Positions 28,148-36,944 of a DNA stretch of 64,000 nucleotides are shown here, piece by piece. Position 1 is the first letter of the stretch. Each line of letters opens with the position of its first letter. The stretch is from assembly GCF_042650605.1 (NCBI RefSeq), contig NZ_JBHSBN010000019.1, forward strand, positions 1-64,000, given 5' to 3'. The notes beneath the pieces were generated by a model. It had not been told where the DNA came from. It ran no database searches and was given only the letters and a program-made list of their open reading frames with translations. The DNA is from Micromonospora_J zhanjiangensis. Lineage in GTDB: Bacteria; Actinomycetota; Actinomycetes; Mycobacteriales; Micromonosporaceae. Made by a program: the position numbers and the translations under genes.

Positions 28148-29374
28148 TCAGCGGGCCGGGTCGACCGCGCCGGCGTCGGCCGCCACCAGCGCCGGGTAGT
28201 CGGGCAGGGCCTGGTCGGTGGCGAGGGCGCCGGTGTGCCGGATCATCGACCGCTGCACCACCGGGCGACTGAGCAGCCGATCCCGTAGCCACAGGCCCCA
28301 CCCGGTCCGCGGGGCCAGGAACTTCCCCGGGCTGGCCCCCTTCTGCCAGCGGGCCGCGTAGCCGCGCATCCGTCGCTCGTACGCGGCGAACGCCCGCCGG
28401 TGGTCACCGCCCGCGACCGCCAGCTCGCCGGCCAGCACGTACGCGCCGACCAGGCCGGTGCCGACGCCCATCCCGCCGAGGGTGACACCCCACGCGGCGT
28501 CACCGAGCAGCGCGATCCGGCCGGTGTGCCAGCGCGGCACCGTCACCCGGGCGATCGAGTCGAAGTACAGCTCGGTCGTGTCCCGCAGGCCGGCGAGCAG
28601 CCACGGCACGTGCCAACCCAGACCGGCGAACGCGTCGTTGATCATCTTCCGCTGGCGGGCGAGGTCGGGCCAGTCACCGACCGGCGGTGACCCGGCGAAC
28701 ACCACGAACGCCGTGGCCCGGTCCGGATCCCACTGGTCGGCGGACACCCCGGCCAGCCGCCCGGGCACGTTGTACTGCCGGCCGAGGGTGTCCAGCCCAC
28801 GGTCGTTGGGCAGGTCCCAACCGGCCAGGTAGTGGCCCAGGTGGCGGAGGTAGCGCTCGGGCGGGCCGAAGGCGAGCCGACGTACCCCGGACCGCAGGCC
28901 GTCCGCGCCGACCACCAGGTCGTAGGTGCGCGGGCCGGACCGCTCGAACTCGACCCGGACGCCGTCGGCGGTGTCGGCCAACGCGGCGATCCGGTCGCCG
29001 AAGACGTACTCCGCGTGGTCGGCGCTGTGCGCGTGCAGCACCCGGGACAGGTCCCGCCGGTAGACCTCCAGGTCGCCGCCAGCGAACGCGGCGGGCAGCC
29101 GCCAGATCTCCCGGCCGTCGGCGTCGACCCGGCTCATCGCCCCGGCGTGGGTCTGCACCGCCCGCAGCTCGTCGAGCACGCCCATCCGGCCCAACAGCCC
29201 GAGGTGGGTGGGGCCACGGAAGTCGACCGCGAAGCCGCTGGTGCGCAGGGCCGGCGCCGCCTCCACGACCGTGGTCGTGGCGCCGTACCGGGTCAGCCAC
29301 CAGGCCAGGGCCGGACCGGCCACGCCGGCACCGGAGACGAGAACGCGCAGGCCGCGCAGGGTGGGGGTGAACAT
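28148..29374 (-). CDS. FAD-dependent monooxygenase (PHBH/TetX-like), pair 1
   Basis: 408 aa class A flavoprotein hydroxylase. Rossmann motif SGAGVAGPALAWWL (15-28); VVGADGLRSGVRRL is the DG motif; GDAAWGVTLGGMGVGTGL is the GD motif binding FAD ribityl and phosphate. Substrate unknown; members inactivate antibiotics or hydroxylate aromatic compounds. RBS GAGAGGG precedes ATG 29374. It is divergent from a TetR gene 77 bp away and is probably its target. A paralogous pair occurs at 33.7-35.6 kb. Confidence 0.9.
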   Translation of the reverse strand: MFTPTLRGLRVLVSGAGVAGPALAWWLTRYGATTTVVEAAPALRTSGFAVDFRGPTHLGLLGRMGVLDELRAVQTHAGAMSRVDADGREIWRLPAAFAGGDLEVYRRDLSRVLHAHSADHAEYVFGDRIAALADTADGVRVEFERSGPRTYDLVVGADGLRSGVRRLAFGPPERYLRHLGHYLAGWDLPNDRGLDTLGRQYNVPGRLAGVSADQWDPDRATAFVVFAGSPPVGDWPDLARQRKMINDAFAGLGWHVPWLLAGLRDTTELYFDSIARVTVPRWHTGRIALLGDAAWGVTLGGMGVGTGLVGAYVLAGELAVAGGDHRRAFAAYERRMRGYAARWQKGASPGKFLAPRTGWGLWLRDRLLSRPVVQRSMIRHTGALATDQALPDYPALVAADAGAVDPAR

Positions 29375-29387
29375 GGTGGCCCTCTCT

Positions 29388-29428
29388 AAACTGTATCCCT
29401 CAGATACAGAGTACTGTAGACACAGTTT
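29388..29428. promoter_or_regulatory. Nested inverted repeats, TetR operator candidate 1
   Basis: CTGTATC-cctca-GATACAG (29391-29409) is a perfect 7-bp inverted repeat. An outer one, AAACTGTATC (29388-29397) against GACACAGTTT (29419-29428), matches at 9 of 10 positions, and ACTGT-agac-ACAGT lies at 29413-29426. They fill the 77-bp divergent region between the monooxygenase and the TetR gene. Confidence 0.7.
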
Positions 29429-29451
29429 CGGCTCAGGAACAAGGGGGCGCG

Positions 29452-30186
29452 ATGGATCCGGAGGCGTACCGGGCGGCGAGCGCGCTGCTCTGGGACGGGC
29501 GCGGCGGACCTCGGCGCGGCCCGCGACCCACGCTCAGCCTGGCGACCATCGCCCGGGCCGGGGTCGCGCTCGCCGACGCCGACGGACTGCCGGCGGTCAC
29601 CATGCAGGCCGTCGCCGAGGCGCTCGGCGTCACCAAGATGGCCCTCTACCGGTACGTCCCCGGCAAGGCCGAACTGGTCGCCCTGATGGTCGAGACGGGA
29701 ATGGGCGACCCGCCGCCGCTGGATACCGGCGCCGGGTGGCGCGGCCGGCTCGACGGCTGGGCACGCGAGCTGTGTGCCCGGTTCCTCGCGCATCCGTGGA
29801 GCCTCGCCGCCACGGTTGGTGTCCGCCCGATGGGCCCGAATGAACTGGCCTGGTTGGAATCGGCGGTGGCGGCGCTGGACGGCACCGGCCTGCACGGCGG
29901 GGAACGGCTCGACGTGGTGGTGACCCTGACCGGGCACGTCCGTAGCCTGGCCGAGCAGGTGGTCGCCGTCGGCACCGGTACGCCGGAGGCGGGCATGGCC
30001 GACGCGCTCGGCGCCCTGCTGGCCGGCCGGGCCGACCGGTTTCCGGCGTTGGCCGCGGCCCTGGCGTCCGCCGCCGCGCACGCCGCCCACGACCAGGCCC
30101 TCGACGTCGGCCTCGGACTCATCCTGGACGGCGTCGACCTGCTCGTCACCCGGAGGCGGGCGGCGGACGGCCGGCGGGCAAACTGA
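29452..30186 (+). CDS. TetR/AcrR family regulator, pair 1
   Basis: 244 aa. N-terminal HTH: TMQAVAEALGVTKMALYRYV then PGKAELVALMVE, preceded by a 27-residue Arg/Gly-rich leader. The C-terminal domain resembles TetR_C_11 type ligand-binding domains. ATG 29452 follows AAGGGGGCGCG. It should repress itself and the divergent monooxygenase through the nested inverted repeats between them, with a small molecule as inducer. Confidence 0.9.
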   Translation: MDPEAYRAASALLWDGRGGPRRGPRPTLSLATIARAGVALADADGLPAVTMQAVAEALGVTKMALYRYVPGKAELVALMVETGMGDPPPLDTGAGWRGRLDGWARELCARFLAHPWSLAATVGVRPMGPNELAWLESAVAALDGTGLHGGERLDVVVTLTGHVRSLAEQVVAVGTGTPEAGMADALGALLAGRADRFPALAAALASAAAHAAHDQALDVGLGLILDGVDLLVTRRRAADGRRAN

Positions 30187-30195
30187 CCCGGCAGC

Positions 30196-30981
30196 TCAGA
30201 CGGCGAAACAGTTCGGTTGGACCGGAGCATCCGCCAGGGCGCTGCGGATCACGGTGTAGGTGGTGCCGTCGAGGACCAGGCCGAGATGACCCACCACCCG
30301 CAGCGGGCAGTACGCCTGGATCAGGACGTTGCTGACGCCGTCGGCCAGCGTCGCGTTGTCCACCGGGCGGACCAGTTCGTCCTGCACGGTCCGGACGGTG
30401 GTGTACCGCACCGCGCCCGGTGTGTCGTCGCCGGCGTTCAGGTCGGCGAGGAAGGCCGAGCCGATCGTCATCTGCTGGCAGGCCACCACGCCCGCGCACG
30501 AGCCGAGGCCGAGGAACTGCAGGATGTTTGCCACGTAGGTGCCGTAGTGCGGGCTGCCCAGGCTGATCCACCGCTCGACGTCGGCGGTGCCGCCGAGGTG
30601 CTTGAGGTAGTACCGGGAGACCAGGCCGCCCTCGGAGTGCCCGACCAGGTCGACCTTGCCGAACCCGTTCGCCGAGCGCAGCCCGGTCAGGTAGTCGCGG
30701 AAGGCGCGGGCCGAGGCCGGGATGTCGCCGAGCCCGAGCCCGGGCAGTTGGTAGATGAAGACCCGGTAGCCGTCGGCCCGCAGCCGGGCGGCCAGCGGCT
30801 CGTAGGCGACCGCGACGCCGCTGAGCCCGCCGACCAGGACGACGGGATTGCGCCCGGCGGCGGTGGCGGAAGTCGTGGTGGTGGGGGTCGTGGGGACGGG
30901 TGCGGCCGAGGCGGCGGCCGGTAGGGCGAGGGAGGCGGTGGCGGCGACCGTGACGGCGGCCAGGATCTTTCGGAGCAGCAT
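30196..30981 (-). CDS. Secreted triacylglycerol lipase / esterase (class 2 lipase fold)
   Basis: 261 aa. Sec signal peptide about 1-27 (cleaved after ASAA), then a Thr/Pro spacer and an alpha/beta-hydrolase: NPVVLVGGLSG oxyanion loop and nucleophile Ser116 in GHSEGGLVSRYY, where most relatives have GHSQGG. ISLGSPHYGT and the C-terminal GHLGLVLD (likely catalytic His) follow. Two Cys pairs suit an extracellular enzyme. RBS GGAGGG is upstream of ATG 30981. It is convergent with the TetR gene, 9 bp apart. Confidence 0.88.
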   Translation of the reverse strand: MLLRKILAAVTVAATASLALPAAASAAPVPTTPTTTTSATAAGRNPVVLVGGLSGVAVAYEPLAARLRADGYRVFIYQLPGLGLGDIPASARAFRDYLTGLRSANGFGKVDLVGHSEGGLVSRYYLKHLGGTADVERWISLGSPHYGTYVANILQFLGLGSCAGVVACQQMTIGSAFLADLNAGDDTPGAVRYTTVRTVQDELVRPVDNATLADGVSNVLIQAYCPLRVVGHLGLVLDGTTYTVIRSALADAPVQPNCFAV

Positions 30982-31090
30982 GGCTGCCCTCCATGGGGGT
31001 GGAGGCCCGCCGGTGGCGGGGAGACGGGGGTGGCAGCCGATCGATCGGTGACATCATGATGCTTGTAACAATGCGGCAACGTCAATGAAA

Positions 31091-31108
31091 AGTTACGCCC
31101 GAGTAACT
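31091..31108. promoter_or_regulatory. Inverted repeat between lipase and UbiD-like gene
   Basis: AGTTAC-gcccga-GTAACT is a perfect 6-bp inverted repeat in the 203-bp divergent region. It lies in an AT-richer stretch (31050-31110) that likely holds the lipase promoter. Confidence 0.35.
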
Positions 31109-31184
31109 GGACGACTGGCGACGCCGTCGTGACGTCCGGCACCCGGCCGGGGCGGGTGCTCGGGTGGTGCGGGAGACTGGGGTC

Positions 31185-32645
31185 ATGGCGCCCCGTGGCT
31201 TCCCGTACACCGATCTCAAGGACTTCCTCACCGCGCTGGAGCGGGCGGGGGAGCTGCGCCGGGTGACGGTGCCGGTCGACCCGACGCTGGAGATCAGCGA
31301 GATCGTCACCCGGACCGTCCGGGAGGGCGGCCCGGCGCTGCTGTTCGAGCGGCCCACCCGGGGCGAGATGCCGGTGGCGATCAACCTGTTCGGCACCGAG
31401 AAGCGGATGGCGATGGCCCTCGGGGTCGACCGGCTCGACGAGGTCGGTGACCGGATCGGCGCGCTGGTCAAGCCGGAGCTGCCGGTCGGCTGGTCCGGCA
31501 TCCGCGAGGGCCTGGGCAAGGTGATGCAGCTCAAGTCGGTGCCGCCGCGCAAGGTGCGGACGGCACCCTGCCAGCAGGTGGTCTACCGGGGCGACGACGT
31601 GGACCTGGGCCGGCTGCCCGGCCTGCAGGTCTGGCCCGGCGACGGTGGGATCTTCCACAACTACGGGCTGACCCACACCAAGCATCCGGAGACCGGCAAG
31701 CGCAACCTTGGCCTCTACCGGCTCCAGCAGCACTCCCGTAACACCCTCGGGATGCACTGGCAGATCCACAAGGACTCCACCGCCCACCACGCGGTCGCCG
31801 AGCGACGCGGCGAGCGGCTGCCGGTGGCGGTGGCGATCGGCTGCGACCCGGTGGTCAGCTACGCGGCCTCGGCGCCGCTGCCCAGCGACATCGACGAATA
31901 CCTGTTCGCCGGCTTCCTGCGCGGCGAACGGGTGGAGATGGTCGACTGCCTCACCGTGCCGCTGCAGGTGCCGGCCCAGGCGCAGATCGTGCTGGAGGGC
32001 TACCTGGAGCCGGGCGAGCGGCTGCCGGAGGGCCCGTTCGGCGACCACACCGGCTTCTACACGCCGGTCGAGCCGTTCCCGGTGCTGCACGTCGAGACGA
32101 TGACCATGCGGCGGGACCCGATCTACCACTCGATCATCACCTCGCAGCCGCCGCAGGAGGACCACGGCCTGGGCAAGGCCACCGAACGGATCTTCCAGCC
32201 GCTGCTCAAGCTGCTGATCCCGGACATCGTCGACTACGACCTGCCGGCGGCCGGGGTGTTCCACAACTGCGCGATCGTGTCGATCCGCAAGCGCTACCCG
32301 AAGCACGCCCAGAAGGTGATGAACGCCATCTGGGGCGCGCACCTGATGTCGCTGACCAAGCTGATCGTGATCGTCGACGAGGACTGCGACGTGCACGACT
32401 ACAACGAGGTCGCCTTCCGGGCGTTCGGCAACGTGGACTACTCCCGCGACCTGCTGCTCACCGAGGGGCCGGTCGACCACCTGGACCACGCGTCGTACCA
32501 GCAGTTCTGGGGTGGCAAGGTGGGCGTGGACGCGACCCGCAAGTTGCCCACCGAGGGTTACACCCGGGGCTGGCCGGAGCAGATGGTGATGTCGCCCGAG
32601 ATCCGGTCCCTGGTGGACAAGCGCTGGAAGGAGTACGGCATCTGA
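31185..32645 (+). CDS. ubiD: UbiD family decarboxylase of menaquinone synthesis
   Basis: 486 aa. PYTDLKDFLTALERAGELRR is the UbiD start; IGCDPVVSYAAS and ERLPEGPFGDHTGFYTPV carry the Arg/Glu-Glu network that works with prenylated FMN; PKHAQKVMNAIWG follows. It decarboxylates the naphthoate intermediate late in the futalosine route. Its prenyl-FMN cofactor would be made by the UbiX at 35.7 kb. ATG 31185. The stop overlaps the start of mqnP (TGATG), so the two are coupled. Confidence 0.92.
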   Translation: MAPRGFPYTDLKDFLTALERAGELRRVTVPVDPTLEISEIVTRTVREGGPALLFERPTRGEMPVAINLFGTEKRMAMALGVDRLDEVGDRIGALVKPELPVGWSGIREGLGKVMQLKSVPPRKVRTAPCQQVVYRGDDVDLGRLPGLQVWPGDGGIFHNYGLTHTKHPETGKRNLGLYRLQQHSRNTLGMHWQIHKDSTAHHAVAERRGERLPVAVAIGCDPVVSYAASAPLPSDIDEYLFAGFLRGERVEMVDCLTVPLQVPAQAQIVLEGYLEPGERLPEGPFGDHTGFYTPVEPFPVLHVETMTMRRDPIYHSIITSQPPQEDHGLGKATERIFQPLLKLLIPDIVDYDLPAAGVFHNCAIVSIRKRYPKHAQKVMNAIWGAHLMSLTKLIVIVDEDCDVHDYNEVAFRAFGNVDYSRDLLLTEGPVDHLDHASYQQFWGGKVGVDATRKLPTEGYTRGWPEQMVMSPEIRSLVDKRWKEYGI

Positions 32646-33550
32646 TGGCGACAGCCGTGCAGGAGCGACCCGGCCGGGTCACGTCCTTCCTCAAGCTGGT
32701 GGCGATCGAGCACTCGGTCTTCGCGCTGCCGTTCGCCTACCTCTCCGCGTTCACCGCCATGCTGGTGGACGGCGGGCGGGTGCGGTGGCTGGACCTGTTG
32801 CTGATCACGATCGCGATGGTCGGTGCCCGTACCTTCGCGATGGCCGCCAACCGGATCATCGACCGGCGGATCGACGCGCGGAACCCCCGTACCGCCGGGC
32901 GGGAACTGGTCACCGGGGCGGTGAGCGTCCGGACGGCCTGGACCGGCGCGGCGGTGTCGCTTGTCGTGTTCCTGGCCGCGGCGGCGGCGCTCAATCCGCT
33001 GTGTCTGTTCCTCGCCCCGCTCGCCGCGGTGCCGCTGGTGGTCTACCCGTACGGCAAGCGGTTCACCGACTGGCCGCACGCCATCCTGGCGCTGGCCCAG
33101 GCCGTCGGGCCGGTGGGCGCCTGGCTCGCGGTGACCGGCACCTTCGCCGGCTCCGGACCGGCCTGGCTGCTCGGCGCGGCGGTGGGCCTGTGGATCGGCG
33201 GCTTCGACCTGATCTACGCGTGCCAGGACGCCGAGGTCGACCGCCGGATCGGGGTACGCAGCGTGCCGTCCCGGTACGGCCTGCGGTTCGCCCTGCACGC
33301 CTCCACCGTCGCGCACGTGGTCACCTTCGGGCTGTTCGTCTGGTTCGGCGCGGTGGTCGGGCTCGGGTGGCTGTGGTGGGTCGGATTGCTGCTGACCGCG
33401 GTTGCCTTCGGCTACCAGCACGTCGTGGTCACCCCGACCGACCTGTCCCGGGTGAACCGGGCGTTCTTCACCGCCAACGGGTTCGTCGGCATCGTCCTGT
33501 TCGCCTTCGCCCTGCTCGACCTGGTCGTCCGCCTCGACCTGCGCCCCTGA
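32645..33550 (+). CDS. mqnP: Menaquinone-pathway prenyltransferase MqnP (UbiA superfamily)
   Basis: 301 aa, about eight helices. The two Asp-rich motifs are visible: NRIIDRRIDARNPRT (around 64-78) and CQDAEVDRRIGVRSVPSRYG (around 195-214). UbiA-type enzymes attach a polyprenyl chain to an aromatic acid, here dihydroxynaphthoate-type. ELVTGAVSVR and YPYGKRFTDWPH are typical of the MqnP subgroup. Operon with the UbiD gene; a hairpin follows at 33592. Confidence 0.92.
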   Translation: MATAVQERPGRVTSFLKLVAIEHSVFALPFAYLSAFTAMLVDGGRVRWLDLLLITIAMVGARTFAMAANRIIDRRIDARNPRTAGRELVTGAVSVRTAWTGAAVSLVVFLAAAAALNPLCLFLAPLAAVPLVVYPYGKRFTDWPHAILALAQAVGPVGAWLAVTGTFAGSGPAWLLGAAVGLWIGGFDLIYACQDAEVDRRIGVRSVPSRYGLRFALHASTVAHVVTFGLFVWFGAVVGLGWLWWVGLLLTAVAFGYQHVVVTPTDLSRVNRAFFTANGFVGIVLFAFALLDLVVRLDLRP

Positions 33551-33591
33551 CGTCTGCCCCGCCGCCCGCCGGCCTGGCCCTGCGGCCGAGT

Positions 33592-33633
33592 TGGGGAACC
33601 TGATTGTCGTCCGGACAACACTGAGATTCCCCA
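33592..33633. terminator. Extended hairpin between convergent mqnP and TetR gene
   Basis: Outer arms TGGGGAA (33592-33598) and TTCCCCA (33627-33633) pair perfectly, and the inner TTGTC-gtccg-GACAA (33604-33619) forms the tip; the middle is mismatched. It lies between two 3' ends, as a bidirectional terminator would. Confidence 0.6.
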
Positions 33634-33661
33634 GCCCTGACCGGTCAGCGACGGGCGGTGG

Positions 33662-34237
33662 TCAGCTCAGGTCGGTGGCGACGGCGCGGAGCGCCTCGAC
33701 CAGATCGTGACCGGACGGCGCGGTCTCCGGATCGACCAGATGCTGCACCAGTACGCCGGTCAGCAGGGCCTGGTAGAGCGACCCGACCCGGCGGGCGCGC
33801 TCCGGGTCGACCGCCGGGTCCAGCCCGGCGAACAGTTCGGCCATGCCGTGCCGGGCCGCGGTCATGCCCGGGACGAGCTGTTCCCGCAACTCCGGTACGT
33901 GTTCGGCGGCGCTGACCATCTCCAGCTGGGTGACCCACAACCGGCGCTGCTCGTCGAACGAGCGGATGATCCAGGACCAGCCGCGTTCGAGTCGTTCGGC
34001 CGCCGGTGCGTCGGTCGTCACCGCCCCGGTCAGGGCACCCGTCAATTCCTCCCCCCACTCGGCCATCGCCTCGAAGAGAGCGGCGTTGAGCAGGGCCTGC
34101 GTGGTCCGGAAGTGGTAGCCGATGGCGGCCAGGCTGGTGCCGGCGGCGGCGGCGATGTCCCGCGCCGTGGTGCGGGCATATCCCTTCTCCATCAGGCACT
34201 GTTTCGCCCCGGCCAGCAGGTCCTCGCGATTTCCCAT
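33662..34237 (-). CDS. TetR/AcrR family regulator, pair 2
   Basis: 191 aa. HTH at about 18-46: YARTTARDIAAAAGTSLAAI then GYHFRTTQALLNAAL. The C-terminal domain is helical and ligand-binding. Start ATG 34237. It is divergent from the second FAD monooxygenase and likely controls it. With that gene it forms a cassette that interrupts the menaquinone gene run (mqnP before, UbiX after). Confidence 0.9.
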   Translation of the reverse strand: MGNREDLLAGAKQCLMEKGYARTTARDIAAAAGTSLAAIGYHFRTTQALLNAALFEAMAEWGEELTGALTGAVTTDAPAAERLERGWSWIIRSFDEQRRLWVTQLEMVSAAEHVPELREQLVPGMTAARHGMAELFAGLDPAVDPERARRVGSLYQALLTGVLVQHLVDPETAPSGHDLVEALRAVATDLS

Positions 34238-34272
34238 GATCCGATCCTAGCGGTTCCTGGCACGGCCGTCTT

Positions 34273-34313
34273 GCACAATCGTGCTAGACATCCGTCTGAT
34301 TCGTCTCTACAGT
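34273..34313 (+). promoter_or_regulatory. Promoter and inverted repeats upstream of monooxygenase 2
   Basis: TAGACA (34285-34290) and TACAGT (34308-34313), 17 bp apart, form a good -35/-10 pair. GCAC-aatc-GTGC (34273-34284) and AGAC-atcc-GTCT (34287-34298) are short inverted repeats on and next to the -35, fit for the TetR protein encoded on the other side. Confidence 0.5.
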
Positions 34314-34365
34314 CGTCCACACCGGGCGGTCGTCCCGGGCTCTCCGGGCGGACGAGGGGTGCGCG

Positions 34366-35571
34366 ATGCGGAACCGAAATGTGTTGATCTCCGGGGCCGG
34401 CGTGGCCGGCCCGGCGCTGGCCTGGTGGCTGCGTCGGTACGGCTTCGCCCCGACGGTCGTGGAGCGGGCGCCGACGCTCCGGGACGGCGGTTACAAGATC
34501 GACATCCGGGGGGTCGCGCTGACCGTGGTGGAGCGCATGGGCCTGCTCGACGAGATCCACGCCAACTCCACCGACGTGCGCACGGCCTGGTTCGTGGACC
34601 GGACCGGACGCGGGATCGCCGAGATGGACGCCGCCCTGTTCGGCGGACGGACCGGCGCCGACGTCGAGATCATGCGAGGTGACCTGGGCCGGCTGCTGCA
34701 CCGGGCCACCCGGTCGGACGTGGAGTACCTGTTCGACGACTCGGTCACCGCCCTGGTCGACCGGCCGGACGGCGTCGAGGTGGCCTTCGAACGGGCCGCC
34801 GCACGCCGGTTCGACCTGGTGATCGGCGCCGACGGCGTGTACTCGACGGTGCGCTCGCTGGCCTTCGGACCGCACGAGATGTTCGTCCGCGGCCTCGGCC
34901 ACTACGTGTCGATCTTCACCGTGCCGAACCATCTCGGGCTGGACCGCGAGGAGCGGCTGTACGCCGAACCCGGCCGTACCGTCAACGTCTACAGCACCCG
35001 GCAGGACACCGCCGCGAAGGCGCTGTTCCTGTGGGCCTCCGACCCACTCGGCTACGACCGGCGGGACCTCGACCGGCAGCGGGACCTGCTTGCCGCGGCG
35101 TTCGCCGGGGCGGGCTGGCAGGTGGACCGGCTGCTCGCCGCCCTGCCGGACGCGCCGGACTTCTACTTCGACCCGGTCAGCCAGGTGCACGTCGACCGGT
35201 GGCACGCCGGCCGGGTCGCGCTGCTCGGCGACGCCGGTTACGGCGCCTCGCCGGCCTCCGGCCAGGGCACCGGCCTGGCGCTGGTCGGGGCGTACGTGCT
35301 CGCCGGCGAGCTGGCCGCGGCCGGCGGCGACCACCGCACGGCGTTCGCCCGGTACGACGGCGCGCTGCGGGACTTCGTCGCCCGTAACCAGGCGCTCGCG
35401 CCGAACAACCTCCGGGGCATGGTGCTTCGCTCCCGCGCCGGCGTCTGGGCCAGCACCCGGATGATCCGGCTGATGCCGCACCTGCCCGGCCGGGACCGGA
35501 TGGTGCGCCGGGTCACCGAACCGATCCGGCGCGCCGCCTCCGGCATCGAGCTGGCCGACTACCCGGCCTGA
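34366..35571 (+). CDS. FAD-dependent monooxygenase (PHBH/TetX-like), pair 2
   Basis: 401 aa. Same architecture as the protein at 28.1 kb: SGAGVAGPALAWWLRRYG, then LRDGGYKIDIRG; VIGADGVYSTVRSL (DG motif); GDAGYGASPASGQGTGLALV (GD motif). The shared wording of the FAD motifs and similar length suggest paralogy. Substrate unknown. ATG 34366 with a GAGGGG ribosome binding site. Probably repressed by the divergent TetR protein. Confidence 0.9.
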   Translation: MRNRNVLISGAGVAGPALAWWLRRYGFAPTVVERAPTLRDGGYKIDIRGVALTVVERMGLLDEIHANSTDVRTAWFVDRTGRGIAEMDAALFGGRTGADVEIMRGDLGRLLHRATRSDVEYLFDDSVTALVDRPDGVEVAFERAAARRFDLVIGADGVYSTVRSLAFGPHEMFVRGLGHYVSIFTVPNHLGLDREERLYAEPGRTVNVYSTRQDTAAKALFLWASDPLGYDRRDLDRQRDLLAAAFAGAGWQVDRLLAALPDAPDFYFDPVSQVHVDRWHAGRVALLGDAGYGASPASGQGTGLALVGAYVLAGELAAAGGDHRTAFARYDGALRDFVARNQALAPNNLRGMVLRSRAGVWASTRMIRLMPHLPGRDRMVRRVTEPIRRAASGIELADYPA

Positions 35572-35688
35572 ACCCTCGGTCCGAGTCAGCCCGGCGCCGG
35601 GTGACCCCGGTCCCTCGGCTGCGCCGGCCCGGACCGGATCCGGGGGTCGGCCGGCAGCCGGGACGGCGGACAGGGCAGGCTTGACGGC

Positions 35689-36318
35689 ATGCGCAGGCCA
35701 TGGGTGGTGGGGGTGTCCGGAGCATCGGGTACGCCGTACGCGGCGGCGGTGATCCGGGGCCTGCTGGACGCCGGCGAGCCGGTCGACCTGGTGGTGTCCC
35801 GGGCGGCCCGGCTGACCATCCTGGACGAGACCGGCGGCCCGTTGCGGGACGCCCACTGGCGGGCCGACCTGTCCGGCTGGCTCGGTCGGGAGCTGACCGA
35901 CGCGGACGTGTCGTACTGGCCGGCCGGCGACCTGGCGGCCGGGCCGAGCAGCGGGTCCTACCCGGTACGGGGGATGGCCGTGGTCCCGGCGAGCACGGCT
36001 GCCTGCGCGGGCATCGCCATCGGCCTGTCCAAGGATCTGCTCCAGCGGGCCGCCGAGGTGAACCTCAAGGAGCGACGCCCGGTGGTGGTGGTGCCCCGGG
36101 AGACCCCGGTCACCCGCAGCCATCTTGAGCACCTGATCGCCCTGCACGACGCCGGGGCGGTGGTGCTGCCGGCGAGTCCGGGCTTCTACGGCGCGGGAGC
36201 GGCGGCGAGCGCCGCCCAGTTGATCGATTTCGTGGCCGGCAAGGTGCTCGACGCCCTGAAGGTGGAGCATTCGTTGTTCCGCCGCTGGTCCGGCGAACTC
36301 GGCGCCGCCCGGCCCTGA
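35689..36318 (+). CDS. ubiX: UbiX family flavin prenyltransferase
   Basis: 209 aa. GVSGASGTPYAAAVIRGLL is the FMN-binding start; RGMAVVPASTAACAGIAIGL, NLKERRPVVVVPRETP and PASPGFY are diagnostic. It prenylates FMN to make the cofactor of UbiD enzymes, so it should serve the UbiD-like decarboxylase 3 kb upstream. ATG 35689; no strong ribosome binding site. The 3' flank to BldC (36319-36423) shows only GC-rich sequence. Confidence 0.93.
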   Translation: MRRPWVVGVSGASGTPYAAAVIRGLLDAGEPVDLVVSRAARLTILDETGGPLRDAHWRADLSGWLGRELTDADVSYWPAGDLAAGPSSGSYPVRGMAVVPASTAACAGIAIGLSKDLLQRAAEVNLKERRPVVVVPRETPVTRSHLEHLIALHDAGAVVLPASPGFYGAGAAASAAQLIDFVAGKVLDALKVEHSLFRRWSGELGAARP

Positions 36319-36423
36319 GCCCGTCGGGTGGGGCGGGGACCGGCGCCTGGAGATCGCGCCGGCCGGTTCGGCGCGGGTGCCGGACGGCGGGGGGCCGACC
36401 GGAGATCCGGCTGCCGGACCGGC

Positions 36424-36696
36424 TCAGTACAGCCCGGCGTTCATGGGATTCGGGCCGCCGGAGTTCGCCGGACCCGCGTTGCGCGGCCGGTCGGTGACGC
36501 CCTCGTCGACCTCGTCGAGCATGCCCTCGCCCTCCAGCAGTGCCCGTACCTCGGACTCCCGGAAGCGCCGGTGACCTCCCGGCGTGCGAATGCTTCCGAT
36601 CCGACCCGCGGCCGCCCATCGGGTGACGGTCTTCGGATCTACGCGAAACAGTGCAGCAACTTCGCCCGGCGTCAGTAGACGATCTCCAGTATCCAC
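36424..36696 (-). CDS. bldC: BldC-like MerR-type DNA-binding protein
   Basis: 90 aa. LLTPGEVAALFRVDPKTVTR then WAAAGRIGSIRTPGGHRRFR is the BldC winged helix-turn-helix, nearly the whole protein, followed by a Gly/Pro/Asn-rich tail about 20 residues longer than in Streptomyces BldC. BldC binds direct repeats cooperatively and controls timing of development. GTG 36696 follows GAGGAGGGGG, an excellent ribosome binding site. The 248-bp region upstream is AT-richer and likely holds a complex promoter. Confidence 0.9.
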   Translation of the reverse strand: MDTGDRLLTPGEVAALFRVDPKTVTRWAAAGRIGSIRTPGGHRRFRESEVRALLEGEGMLDEVDEGVTDRPRNAGPANSGGPNPMNAGLY

Positions 36697-36944
36697 AGCC
36701 CCCTCCTCGCGTTGACGAAGCCCCCGGACTGGTAAGAATGCCCCCCGGACAAGTGCCTGCCAGAGCGTTCGTTAGGGACGTACGGCAATTGAAACACCGC
36801 TGGCGGGGCGTGTCCCCAAAACGCGAAAACGTACTCGTTGTGAAGCCGGTTCGGTCCTTTTGTGGCCATTTCCACCGTTTCATGTTACGGTCCGGCGGGC
36901 TGCCTCGCCGGGCGTGTCGCCGACCCGACTAGGCTCTCGGGTCA

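Noticed and set aside
36672..36875. Small open frame upstream of the BldC-like gene
   Set aside because: Lies in the AT-richer promoter region, lacks a ribosome binding site and would overlap the BldC start antagonistically.
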